DNA of 64,000 nt from Areca catechu (taxonomy: Eukaryota > Streptophyta > Magnoliopsida > Arecales > Arecaceae), in NCBI GenBank assembly GCA_021397845.1, contig CM038052.1, positions 34,642,449-34,706,448 on the forward strand, read 5' to 3'. Each line of letters opens with the position of its first letter. Within the stretch, counting starts at the first letter, position 1. Positions 33,241 to 44,716 of this stretch are shown piece after piece. The notes under the pieces are model-generated. The model had not been told where the DNA came from and ran no database searches. It saw only the letters and a list, made by a program, of their open reading frames with translations. The position numbers and the translations under genes are program-made.

Positions 33241-34853
33241 GAGAGGTGCACCTCAATCGATTCAGCACTATTTCCAAACTCTCCCCGGGACCAAAGTCCC
33301 TAAGGACAATCCGAGAGCGGACGATCTCGATCAAAGGGCGCAAGACCTCAGGGGTAGCCCGGTCGAGCACCTACTATCTTATCCGCTCGGACCCTACTAG
33401 GAGAAGACGGTATAGATTGGGGCCCAACTACAAGATGAGGAGAGGGCCCACCTGTTGGAGTTCTTACAGGCGAATGCAGATGTGTTCGCTTGGACAGCGA
33501 CCGATATGCCAGGTATCCCCTCCGACATCATCACCCACAAGCTGAGCATTGACCCAAAGTACAGACCAGTTCGGCAGAAGAAAAAAAGTTTCGTCCTAGA
33601 GAGGCAGGCGGCAATCAACGAGCAAGTCGATAAACTCCTTGCTGCCGGCTTCGTCCAGGAGGTACAATACCCAAGCTAGCTGGCGAATGTGATGATAGTA
33701 AAGAAGAGTAACAACAAATGGAGGATCTGTGTGGACTACACCGACCTCAACAAGGCATGCCTGAAGGATAGCTTCTCTCTACCGAAGATTGACCAACTGG
33801 TGGAAGATTGACCAACTAGTGGATGCCACTTCGGGTCACCAGCTACTTTCCTTCATGAATGCATTCTCCGGGTACAACCAGATTTGGATGCACCCAGAGG
33901 ATAAGGAGCACATCGCCTTCATTACCGACCAAAGAACGTACTGCTATAAGATGATGCCCTTCGGTCTGAAGAATGCTGGGGCCACGTACCAATGCCTGGT
34001 CAACAGGGTCTTTAAAGAATAGATTGATCGGAACATGCAAGTGTACATGGATGACATGCTCGTCATGAGCAAGCCGAGGTCGGACCACATCACCGACCTC
34101 GTCGAAGCCTTCAACAACCTTCGAAAGCACCAGATGAAGCTGAACCCAGCAAAGTGTACCTTTGAAGTGGCAGCAGGAAAGTTCCTCGGCTTCATGGTCA
34201 CTCAAAAGGGCATTGAGGCAAACCCGGAGAAGGTCTATGCGATCGTCGACATGGAGCACCCGACGTCCAAGAAGCAAGTCCAGTGCCTGACCGGGCGTAT
34301 TGCAACTCTGAGTCGGTTCATCTCAAGGTCAGCCAACCACTGCCTTCCCTTCTTCAAGGTGCTGTGCAAGATGCATGACTTCACCTGGATGGAGGAGTGC
34401 ATGATGGCCTTTGAAGAGCTGAAGGAGTTCTTGGCCTCTCCTCCATTGCTCTCTAGACCGGAGGAAGGAGAGGAGCTTCTGCTTTACCTGGCAGTAACAC
34501 CTGGAGCCGTCAACTCCATCCTCGTCTGTGCGGGCGAGGATGAATCTCAAAAGCCAGTATACTATGCCAACAAAATCCTACGCGATGCGGAGATCAGGTA
34601 TACCCGCTCCAAAAAACTCATTTTTGCTCAAATAATGTCTGCTAAGCGCCTCAGGCCCTCCTTCCAAGTGCATCCCATCATGGTCATGACGGATCAGCCA
34701 CTAAGGACCATACTCAGCCATCCCAAAACATCCGGGCGGTTGGCTAAGTGTTCCCTGATGCTGAGCAAGTTCGATATCGTGTATCGGCCGAGGTCATCGC
34801 AGAAGGTCCAGGTCCTAGCCGACTTCCTAGTCGAGTGCACGGGACTTGCCTAG
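33241..34853 (+). pseudogene. E2 reverse transcriptase and RNase H
   Basis: WRICVDYTDLN is followed by the palm motif read as FMNAFSGYNQI: the first catalytic Asp is Asn (33858-33860). The second motif is YMDDM (34044-34058) instead of YVDDM. A 19-bp tandem duplication (33784-33821) shifts the frame. Stops occur at 33677-33679 (Trp to TAG) and 34020-34022 (Gln to TAG). The RNase H part (TDQPLRTILSHPKTSGRL) is open to 34853. Confidence 0.85.
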
Positions 34854-34895
34854 GAGCCGAAGCAAAATTTCCTGGAGCATCAAGATGAGCCCGGG

Positions 34896-35648
34896 ATGGA
34901 GGAGGAACCCTGGATCTTCCACGTGGACGGCACATCCAACTCTGGTGGGAGTGGAGCAGGCTTCATTCTCGCCAACGACGGCAGGATCGTGGTAGAATGT
35001 GCTCTCCGCTTCAAATTCACTGCAACAAATAATCAGGCGGAGTACAAGGCACTCCTCGCAGGCCTAAAGGTCTCACACGAGCTGGGCGTGCAGAACTTGA
35101 AAATCTTCACCAACTCCCAACTGGTGGCCGGACAAGTTTTCGGAGAATATGAAGCCAGGGATCCCCAGATGATGAAGTACTTGGAGCGAGTCCGCTCATG
35201 TACGGGAGGCTTTCGATGCTTCGACATCTTTCATATCCCCCGTAGAGAGAATGCTTGTGCGGATGCACTATCGAGACTCGCGACCCTACCAGACTCGTCG
35301 ATGGGGTGTGCATATATCGAGTACCTCAAAAATCCAAGCTACGAAGCCCTGGAGGAGGTGCAGCAAGTCACTCTGGAACCGAGCTGGATGGACAGGTATA
35401 TCAGATACATCATTGATGGCATCTTGCCTGAGGACCGCACGGCAGCCGTCCTCGTCAAAAAGAAAGCATCTCAGTTTGTCCTGATGGAAGGACAGCTTTA
35501 CTGTCGATCCTACTCCTACCCACTCCTGAAGTGCTTGAGACCCGTGGAAGTAGCCTTCATTCTCCAGGAGATACACGAAGGCATGTGCAGGAACCACGTG
35601 GGAGGGAGGACGTTGGCATACAAAGCTCTATGCCAGGGATACTTCTAG
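34896..35648 (+). pseudogene. E2 second RNase H and integrase zinc domain
   Basis: The second RNase H-like domain has FHVDGTSN, AEYKALLAGL, TNSQLVAGQ and CADALSRLA; the usual TDSQ Asp is Asn. It is followed by the HHCC start of integrase (IHEGMCRNHVGG). TAG at 35646-35648 replaces a Trp codon. Confidence 0.8.
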
Positions 35649-36625
35649 GAGACCATGAGGGAAGACGCCACCGACTTCGTGAAGAGCTGCGACAAATGCT
35701 AGTGCCTTGCCCACATACAACGTCAACCAGCGGCGCCGATCTCACAGCTCTCCACCCCTTGGCCATTCGCCCAATAAGGAATGTACATCTTAGGGCCATT
35801 TTTCCCTGCACCGGGACAACGAAGGTTCTTGCTGGTGGTCATCGACTACTTCACCAAATGGATGGAAGCAGAGCCACTGGTGCGGATCACGGAAGCTAAG
35901 GTCTGCCAATTCTTCTAGAAATCAATAATATGTCGCTTTGAACTCCCCCACTGCATCATCATCGACAACGGGCGGCAGTTCGATAATCGGAAGTTTGAGG
36001 ATTTCTGTGCCGAGCACGGCATCCAGCACCGCTTCACCTCCGTCGCTTATCCCCAGATGAACGGAGAAGCCGAAGTGACTAACCGGACCATTCTCAAGGG
36101 ACTCAGGACCATGCTGGACCAGGTCAAGGGCAGGTGGGTAGAAGAGCTTCCAAGTGTTCTCTAGGCCTACCACACAATGCCCAGGACGGCGACGGACGAA
36201 ACACCTTTCAACCTTGTATTCGATGCCGAGGCCGTGGTCCTAGTTGAGCTCGGCATGCCCACGCTTTAGGTGTAGCAATATGATGAAGTGCAGAACTCAG
36301 CATGCCTCCTACTCAACTTAGACCTCCTCGAGGAAACCAGAGACAAAGCTCGGCTCTGGATGGCAGCGTACCGGCAACTAGTGGCCTGGTACTACAACGC
36401 ATGGGTAAGGCCTAAGGTCTTCCGACCTGGCGACCTGGTGCTGCGCCGAGCCGAAGCGTCTCAGCCTCGAGAGTGCAGCAAGCTCTCGCCAAACTGAGAA
36501 GGCCCCTACAAGGTGGTCGAAGCTCTTCTGCATGGAGCCTAATTCCTCACGGACATGGACAGACGGTGCCAGGTTCCCGCGAACATGGAACGCCTGCAAC
36601 CTGAGAAAATATTATCAATAATATA
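35649..36625 (+). pseudogene. E2 integrase
   Basis: The catalytic region can be followed by comparison with E3: VIDYFTKWMEAE, IIDNGRQFDN and NGEAEVTNR keep the D, D, E residues, and GDLVLRRAEASQ marks the C-terminus. It is broken by stops at 35700, 35775, 35916, 36162, 36267, 36273 and 36495 (first base of each). Most replace Trp or Gln codons by a single C-to-T or G-to-A change. Confidence 0.82.
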
Positions 36626-36959
36626 AGGCTCACCCTTTATAATAATAAAGGCTCTCTTTTGCACAAGTCACCTTCTGCCTTGCAGGAATGTCACTGCCCA
36701 ACCAAGGGTCCGGCACGCCAAAACTCGGAGCCTAGCTCTCCGACACCGAAGCTCGGGGCCTAGCTCTCCGGCATCAAAAGTCGGAGACGAGATCCCCGAT
36801 AATAAAACTCAGAGCCCAGCTCTCCGACACCAAAGCCCGGGGCCCAGCTCTCTGGCATCAATAGTGTAAGGTTTTTTTCTCACATATAATCAAAGTTCCC
36901 CTTGTGCAAATACTTTTTGCCTTGCAGGAGAATCTCCGCCCGACCCCAGGTCTGGCACT

Positions 36960-39090
36960 CGAAGCTCGGAGCCAAGCTCTCCGGCCACCAAGTCTTCAAG
37001 CCCAGCTCCAAGACATCAAAACCTGGAGCTCAGATCTCCGGCCATCAAAGCCCGGGGCTAAGCTCTCCGGCCACCAAGTCTTCGAGCCCAGCTCCGAGAT
37101 ATCAAAGCCCGGAGTAAAGCTCTCCGGCCACCAAGTCTTCGAGCCCAGCTCCGAGACATCAAAGCCCGGAGCTCAGATCTCTGGCCATCAAAGCCCGAAG
37201 CCAAGCTCTCTAGCCACCAAGTCTTCGAGCCCAGCTCCAAGACATCAAAGCCCGGAGCTTAGATCTCCGGCCATCAAAGCCTGGGGCCAATCTCTCCGAC
37301 TACCAAGTCTTCGAGCCCAGCTTCGAGACACCAAAGCCCAGATCCAAGCTCTCCAGCCACCAAGTCTTCAAGCCCAGCTCCGAGACACCAAAGCCCAAAG
37401 CCAAGCTCTCCGGCCACCAAGTCTTCGAGCCTAGCTCCATGACACCAAAGTCCGGAGCCAAGCTCTCCGGCCACCAAGTCTTTGAGCCCAGCTCCGAGAC
37501 ATCAAAACCCAGAGCCAAGCTCTCTGGTCATAAAGTCTTCAAGCCCAACTCTAAGACATCAAAGCCCGGAGCCAAGCTCCCCGGCCACCAAGTCTTCGAG
37601 CCCAGCTCCAAGACATCAAAGCCCGGAGCTCAGATCTGTGGCCATCAAAGCCCGGGGCCAAGCTCTCCGGCCACCAAGTCTTCGAGCCCAGCTCTGAGAC
37701 ATCAAAGCCCAGAGCCAAGCTCTCCGGCCACTATGTCTTCGAGCCCAGCTTCAAGACATCAAAGCCCGGAGCTCAGATCTCCGGCCACCAAAGCTCGAGG
37801 CCAAGCTCTCCGGCCACCAAGTCTTCGAGCCTAGCTCCGAGACACCAAAACCCAGAGCCAAGCTCTCCGGCCACCAAGTCTTCGAGCCCAGCTCTGAGAC
37901 ACCAAAGCCCAAAGCCAAGCTCTCCGGCCACCAAGTCTTCAAGCCCAGCTCCGAGACATCAAAGCCCGGAGCCAAGCTCTCTGACCACCAAGTCTTCAAG
38001 CCCAGTCCGAGACATCAAAACCCGAAGCCAAGCTCTCCAGCCACCAAGTATTCAAGCCCAACTCCGAGACATCAAAGCCCGGACCTCAGATCTCCAGCCA
38101 TCAAAGCCCGAACCAAAGCTCTCCAGCCACCAAGTCTTCGAGCCCAACTCCGAGACACCAAAGCCCGGAGCCAAGCTCTCCGGCCACCAAGTCTTCGAGC
38201 CCAGCTCCGAGACATCAAAGCCCGGAGCCAAGCTCTCTGGCCACCAAGTCTTTGAGCCCAGCTCCGAGACATCAAAGCCTAGAGCCAAGCTCTCCGACCA
38301 CCAAGTCTTCGAGCCCAGCTCCAAGACATCAAAGCCCAGAGCTTAGATCTCTGGCTATCAAAGCCACCAAGTCTTCGAGCCCAGCTCCAAGATACCAAAG
38401 CCCGGAGCAAGCTCTCCGGCCACCAGGTCTTCAAGCCTAACTCCAAGACACCAAAGCCTAGAGCCAAGCTCTCCAACCACCAAGTCTTCGAGCCTAGCTC
38501 CGAGACACCAAAGCCCGGAGCCAAGCTCTTCGGCCACCAAGTCTTCGAGCCCAGCTCTGAGACATCAAAGTCCAGAGTCAAGCTCTCCGGCCACCAAGTC
38601 TTCGAACCCAGCTCCGAGACATCAAACCCAGAGCCAAGCTCTCCAGCCACCAAGTCTTCGAGCCCGGCTCCAAGACATCAAAGCCCGGAGCCAAGCTCTC
38701 CGACCATCAAAGCCCGGGGCCAAGCTCTCGGCCACCAAGTCTTCGAGCCCAGCTCCGAGACATCAAAACCCGAAGCCAAGCTCTCCAGCCACCAAGTCTT
38801 CGAGCCCAGCTCCGAGACATCAAAGCCCGGAGCCAAGCTCTCCGGCCACCAAGTCTTCGAGCCCAGCTCCAAGACATCAAAGCCCAGAGCTCAGATCTCT
38901 AACCATCAAAGCCCGGGGCCAACCTCTCCGGCCACCAAGTCTTCGAGCCCAGCTCTGAGATCCAAAGCCCAGAGCCAAGCTCTCCGGCCACCAAGTCTTC
39001 GAGCCCAGCTCCAAGACATCGAAGCCCGGAGCCCAGCTCTCCGGCCACCAAGTCTTTAAGACCAACTCTCAGGCCATCAAGTCTGAAGTC
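36960..39090. repeat. E2 57-bp tandem array (about 37 copies)
   Basis: The unit contains GCCAAGCTCTCCGGCCACCA, AGTCTTCGAGCCCAGCTCCG and AGACATCAAAGCCCGGA, with a period of 57 bp (19 codons). Some units carry a variant segment CTCAGATCTCCGGCCATCAAA, which makes a higher-order pattern. Related degenerate units begin near 36700. Long readings in several frames on both strands are a by-product of the period being a multiple of three. Confidence 0.95.
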
Positions 39091-40145
39091 CAGCTCTCCA
39101 ACACTGAAGCTTGGGATACTTAGAAACAAAGGAGGAATCTCCTCTCAAATCTCATCACATGTACAAAAAGAAACAAAAGAGCAAACCAAGTTGATGAAAA
39201 GTGTTTTCATTACTTAAACAAAGAAGTTACAATGCTCCTGAGCCTCGACATGTCGGGCAGCCCAGGATGGAAAGCAAAAAGAAGAAGTTACAACTAAAAA
39301 GCCCTACTCTACTCTGCCGGTGCCTTCCCTGGACGGCGCGCTACTAGAGCCTCGACCTCGATGACCTCCATGGCCGGGGCCACTCCTTCAGTCGTCGTTG
39401 CAGGCAGAGTTGGTTCGGTCACCACCACATGCGGGGTCGGTTCGGTCGCTGCCACCTGCAGAGCCGGTAAGGCTACAACGGTGCACTCCTCTACCGCTGC
39501 CAGTACAGGTGTTGAGGTCTTTGCAACCTTGGAGCCTGGGAGTCGGAGGGCGGCCATCCGCTCGTCTGAAAGGATGCCGCGCAACTGGGTTCGGCAATAT
39601 ACGAACCCCTTGAAGAAGGAGTCCATCGCTGCATCCTTGAAGTCCAGCTTGAACTCCTCGGAGGCCTTGTAACTGGCCACCGCCTTGGCGACCTCCTTCC
39701 TGGCGGCCTCCGCCCGGCTGACCGCCTCGGTCGACCTCTTGTCCGCATCCTCAGCTTTGCTGGTGGCCTCGGTGGCTTCTTTCTTCGCGGCCTCAACTGA
39801 ACTGACTGCAGCGAAGATCCTCCTCTCTGCCTTGACAGCCTTCTGCTCGGTGGTCGCAGCCTTCTTCTCAGCGGAGACGGCCCGCTCCTTCGCTGCCTCC
39901 AACTCGGTCTGGAGCACCTTTAATCGAGCACCTTTTGACTTGAGCTCCTCCTCGAACTCCTTTGAGTGTCGCCCGATGCTAGCGACTTCACCCCAGAGGC
40001 TCTTAATCATCATGTTGGCCTCCCAGAGCTCATCACTCTTCCGCCTTAGTTTGGTCTTCGAGGACTCGAACTCCGCCTCATGCTCCTTGTCCATCCTGAC
40101 CCAGTTACGGTAATAGTCCCAGATCAGTAGAAGCTTAGCACCTTG

Positions 40146-40215
40146 CTGCATCAAAAATGATGTTAGTCACCAAGAAGATGAGGGAGGAAGTGAGGCAGAG
40201 CAGGAATTTACTTAC
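40146..40215 (-). other. Intron 2 of the E2 antisense gene
   Basis: The donor is TGCC|GTAAGT and the acceptor TTGATGCAG|CAAGG; the length is 70 bp. The exon joins are off by one nucleotide, which would fit a 1-bp loss just before the donor. Confidence 0.6.
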
Positions 40216-40776
40216 GGCATAGGTTGGAGAAGGATGTACTGATGACGTCAGCCAGGTATCTCCCACTCCTCTCCCGCCAGTTGCAAGACTGGACGGAGAA
40301 GTCCATCATCCACTCGGCGAGGGCCGGGTCCCTGGTAAGGGATACATTGGGCCCCAACTTGAAAGGGACCCGATGGTAGTCCCTGTCTCTCTTGCCTGCC
40401 ACCGGTATGGGATCATCTACTCCATCGACGGTCGAGGCTGTCGGTGCGGACTGAGTCGGCGCCACCTCGGACGGCGCTACCAACGTCAGCCCCGCACCCT
40501 CTGGCTCCCTGTCCTCCTCGACCTCGACGATCTCCGGAGGGGACACCACAGTAGCAGTAGCGGTAGCAGATCTAGCCCGGGCCACCACCTCGGACTCCGA
40601 TACCAAGGACAGATCGCGCTGCCTCGGAGGCTCGGGAATGGGTTTGGCTTGCACGGCTGGCACCGCCCTCATGCCAGTATCCACCCGAGCCCTCTTCGAG
40701 GCGGGCTCGCCGGTGCCCTCCGCTTGGTTCCTCTCCTCGAAAAATGAGAGGAGCTCTTCCATAAAGAACTTCATGC

Positions 40777-40872
40777 CTGCACCAAGAAAAAAGACGTCAG
40801 CTTTATAAAAAAAAAAGAACAACAAGAAAAAGAGAAAAGAAAGAAAGAAAAGGATTTTTGAGCCGAACTCAC
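40777..40872 (-). other. Intron 1 of the E2 antisense gene
   Basis: The donor is TTGG|GTGAGT and the acceptor CTTGGTGCAG|GCATG; the length is 96 bp, phase 1. Position and phase agree with E1 and E3. Confidence 0.65.
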
Positions 40873-41799
40873 CCAACTCTTATGTTGGGCCAACCCCGGC
40901 CTCATGGAGATTTTTCTCTGACAGCAGGATCTCGAGAGAAGGGATCTCGGTGGAGCGAAGCTGGTCGTACAACTCCAAGTTAGTTGCGTCGATCGCGAAA
41001 TCCCGGTTGGGGGACCGATCTGGGTCGCTCCAAACCTAGTCGACCCCCTCGATCGAGGTGAAAAAATACCTACTCTTCCATCCTTTGATGGAAGAGGGAA
41101 GTTCGAACTTAATGCTCTGGAATGGGAGGAAAGAGACCACCACCCCTCCTCGGTGGGGTAGCGTTTCAGGATGAAAAAGGTCCTGAACAAGGAAAAACAG
41201 GCAACAATCCCATGGAAGTGACACAAGACAATAAAGGAGAAAATCGTCCTGATGGTGTTCGGGACGAGTTGAGCAGGAACAAGACGGTAGTGGTTCAAGA
41301 CAGAGAGGAAGAATGGGTGGAATGGGAATCGGAGGCCCCCCGAGAAGGTTTTTCCGTAGAAGGATATCCGACACGGGTCATTAGAGGTGACCCGCTCTCT
41401 CGGTCGAGGGACCGAGAGCCAGACGCCGTCCGGGATACCGTAGGTGTCCCAGATGGTCGCAAGGTCCACGGCGGTGATCACCGAAGCGATCCCTCTGGGA
41501 CCTGTTGATGAGCAGGTTCGGGAGCAGGTGCAAGAGCATGAAGAAGAGGATGAGGTGGGGGAGAAGATGCGGGTTCCCTAAGCACTATTCCCCCAGGCAT
41601 AGGCCTTCGGCTGACCTCAAAGCACGCCACATCCTCCTCCTCGACAGAAGAAGAAGAAGGCGGCCTCGGCCTAGAAGACCCGGCCTCACCCTGGTTAGTG
41701 GTGGGGCGGAAGCCCGGTCCAAAGTGAGACATGGAGGCCAAGAAACAGGAAGAGAAGAACAAAAAGAAGGAGAAGATGGACAAGGATCCGAGGAAGAAC

Positions 41800-42257
41800 C
41801 TAGCCCTAAGAGAAGGTCCCTACTCAACCAATATGGGGGAAGGAGACTAACATGCTCAGGACTTGGGAAGGCAAAGATGGTCGGGGGAGCAAAAGGGAAA
41901 ACTTCGGAATGATGGCGGGCATGCAGGATTTGAAAGAAGGCTTGTTTTGGGAAAAGTGGCCTTCCCTTTCGAAGTGACCGGTGCCCGACCATACCGTTAC
42001 AGCCTCCACCGGTGGATTCGCGCCACGTGTCGCCAATTATCGAGGTTGGTGCCTGATTTCAACTGCGGCCGCTCTGAATTATGCACCTGCAATAACTACT
42101 CCTCGGACGTGTCCGCTTGGCCCCACAGATAGGCTAAAAGAACCGCTCCGCGAGGCGCCGGCGATCATGGCCATCATTACACCAGATTCTTGCCTTTCTA
42201 TGTTAGTATTGCATTTACTCCCTTCGCCCCGAGCACTCCGTGCCAACAGGACTCAGG
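41800..42257. other. E2 upstream region of the antisense gene
   Basis: No coding sequence is visible between the start of the antisense gene and the purine tract. The block TTCGAAAGGGAAGG on the minus strand near 41960 is similar to TTTGAAAGGGAGGGG in E3 and may be a shared promoter element. There is no TATA box. Confidence 0.35.
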
Positions 42258-42270
42258 AGTGGGGGGCAAA
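42258..42270 (+). other. E2 polypurine tract
   Basis: AGTGGGGGGCAAA lies directly before the 3' LTR. Confidence 0.85.
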
Positions 42271-43718
42271 TGATGTGGCAAGAAGCTGACGTATAATCCC
42301 TATCAGATGCCATGTCAGAAAAGCTGTCACGGTGAACACCCCATCTCGGACTCCTTTGACTGAGCTGAGCTCCCCGAGAATGACGAGGTGGCCCATCAAA
42401 GCTGAGTTCCTTCCTCCGCCAGGTCGGCACTCGCAAGCCCGGGATGCCTAGGTCGGAGCCGAGCGACCTCCTTCACCAGATCGAGCCCCTCCGAAGCTAA
42501 GCCCCCTGGATCGGAGTTGAGCTCAACCCTCCTCTGCCAGGTCGAGCCCCTCCGAGGCCGAGCCCTCTGGGCTGGAGTCACGCGCTGACCTCCTCCGCCA
42601 GATCGAGCCTCTCCAAGGCTGAGCCCCCTGGACCGAAGTCGAGCTCAGCCCTCCTCCGTCAGGTCGAGCCCCTTCGAGGCTGAGCCCTCTGAGCATGAGT
42701 CGAGCCTTCCTCCATCAGGTCGAGCCCTTCCGAGGTTGAGCCATTCTGAGGTCGAGCCTCCTGGACCATAGTCAAGCCCAGCCCTCCTCCGACAGGTCGA
42801 GCCCCTCGGAGATGAGGCCCCCAGGCCGGATTCGAGTCCCAGCTCTTTAGTTCGGCAACCACCTCGGATAATGCCACCGACCGCCAAAGGGGCGGCGCCA
42901 CCCCCCCGAGGCGCCAACGAGCCACCCGAGGACTACAAATAAGCATCCATCAAATCATAATAACTATCCGCGGCCACCACTTATACCAGAAGAGGAAGGA
43001 GCTGCCTGACCGAGACACCATGCTCTCCACCAACTGCCTGCACCACCCAGAAGAGGAAGTACCAGGAGATTCGAATCTCGGGGGTGGTGGCACCCTAATT
43101 GAAGCCCTGCCAGGTTACCCGAAGTGGAGCGACCGGAAGGAATGTCAGAGCACATGGCAGCTTCCTTTATCATGAATCAGGAAATACATCCCGTCCATGG
43201 CACGGAACACCGCCACACGCATCTGCTAGCGCGTGGGAGATCCCGAGACAGGCATTCAACAATCACCTAGACTTAAAAGAACCTTTGACACCCTCAGAAA
43301 GAGGTAAGCAAAACATGCAAGCTAAACAACAAACATCCAAGCAAGTAGGGGAAGGAGGCCACATAAGAGAACCATCCAGGAGACTAAGAATCCAAGGCTC
43401 TCGAAGATCCACAGGAAGGATCGCCCAAACACAGCCATCCATCTCCAGTTCACTTTGGCCACCACCTTTCCTAGCCTACTTACACTCCCACTCACACATC
43501 ATTACTCCTAGCGTGGAGTCCATCTCAGGGGCTCGACTAGAAGGATATGTTCCCCTGGATCGTCACTGACTTGACTGTCGGAGTGCCCCCGTCGGAATTC
43601 CTGGCCCGAGTCACTAACCCTTGTTTTGCAGGTCCCAAGGAGCAAGACATCACGGAGGAGACGAGGGGTAATCTGGCGCCGATAGCAACTACGGGCCGCG
43701 ACGATCTTGGTGGCAACA
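42271..43718 (+). repeat. E2 3' LTR
   Basis: This 1,448-bp LTR reads TGATGTGG...GGCAACA and is followed by GGTAT. A putative LTR intron runs from donor GGTAAGC (GT at 43304) to acceptor TTTTGCAG (ending 43631). TACAAATAAG near 42935 may be the promoter TATA. Confidence 0.94.
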
Positions 43719-43723
43719 GGTAT

Positions 43724-44711
43724 AAAAAAAAGATGGAGAAGGGATAAATCTTGGTGTAGCTACCTTGCAGGCCTCCACCCCATCAGATAATATTTGATTC
43801 AAGATGCTTAGATCCTCACAATCTTTCTCCACCGGTCTTTTTTCATATAAAAGTGAGTACAACAACCTAACACTCCTGATCTTTCACTCATGTCAACTGT
43901 CACGGGTCTAGAAAAATTTTTGGATTTAATCAAGTTATTCATGGGATCATTCTTCGAATTCATGACCGATTGATAGCGAGGCCTGAGTGTCAACTGTCAC
44001 GAGCCCAAAAAAAATTCTGGATTTAATCAAGTCACTCACGAAATCATGCCTCAAATCCATGACCAAATGGTAATGACCCAGGCTACCGTCTTAGTGGTGC
44101 TGAATTTATCTTTCAAAAATTAATATCTAAATAGAAGCAAAATTAATCAAAAAAAATATTTATAAAGAAAGTTCTCTCTAAAAAAAATATTAACATATTA
44201 AAGATTGCCCTATGCAATGTATTAGATATCTATATGGGGCATGACCTATTTTGGACATTAATCATGGTGAAAATTTATATTCAATATGCAAATTAATATG
44301 AAATAATATTATAAAGTTATTCTACTATAAATATAAAAATATTATTTAAAATTTGATAATGTAAACCTATTAGTTCATGTAAAATTTGGTATGGTTTAGC
44401 TGATCATAGTATTTGCCTTGGTAGCAAGCAATCATGCCACCCTTTTTATATCATTAATAATTTTTTCCGGAATGAAATTTTCTAATTCTCTTAGCTCTTC
44501 CTTATTTTAAATGATGGAAGCCAAGCCTATCCTTCATTCTCTCCGCCATGTGGACCCTTTGCACCCTTTGCATCACCAATCAGTCGATTTCTTTAATTTT
44601 TAATATTTTACTATATCTTAATGTGAAATATATTTTTTCATATTTTGTTATATATAAATAAGACCTATCCTCCTCTATTGGAGGAGCATTTGACAACCTC
44701 ACCAAGAAATT
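43724..44711. other. AT-rich spacer between E2 and E3
   Basis: No gene is recognised. The spacer contains a 99-bp tandem duplication at 43889-44085 and is otherwise AT-rich. Confidence 0.6.
43889..44085. repeat. 99-bp tandem duplication
   Basis: Both copies start TGTCAACTGTCACG (43889 and 43988) and contain GGATTTAATCAAGT. They have diverged noticeably. Confidence 0.85.
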
Positions 44712-44716
44712 GTATC

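Larger units (their letters stand above)
39309..41732 (-). pseudogene. E2 antisense extra gene, three exons
   Basis: Exon 1 (41732-40873) starts with MSHFGPG and has an acidic Ser stretch, then YGIP, GLRFPFHPFF and PAQLVPNTIR of the Transposase_28 domain, and a conserved tail (LELYDQL, LEILLSEKNL). Exon 2 (40776-40216) starts MKFFMEELLSFF, has a KRARV basic patch (possible nuclear signal), a low-complexity Ala/Pro/Val part and ends in ADVISTSFSNL. Exon 3 (40145-39309) is a long Glu/Lys/Ala coiled coil with KDAAMDSFFKGF and an acidic tail. Exon 1 has a frameshift and a TAA near its end, so it is probably dead. Exons 2 and 3 are fully open. Function unknown. Confidence 0.8.
29646..43718 (+). 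mobile_element. E2: full-length Ty3/gypsy retrotransposon, Tat lineage
   Basis: This 14,073-bp element on the plus strand has 1.44-kb LTRs and a perfect 5-bp target duplication GGTAT (29641-29645 and 43719-43723). The layout is LTR, primer site, gag, protease, RT, RNase H, second RNase H, integrase, a 2.1-kb array of 57-bp repeats, an antisense gene, a purine tract and LTR. Its LTRs differ at more than one position in ten in the first 135 bp by eye, mostly by transitions, so it is the oldest of the three. More than ten premature stops lie in gag-pol. Confidence 0.96.

Noticed and set aside
36904..38653. Repetitive protein readings on both strands of the 57-bp array
   Set aside because: The period is a multiple of three and lacks stops in several frames, so long readings are automatic. 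No start context or flanking exon.
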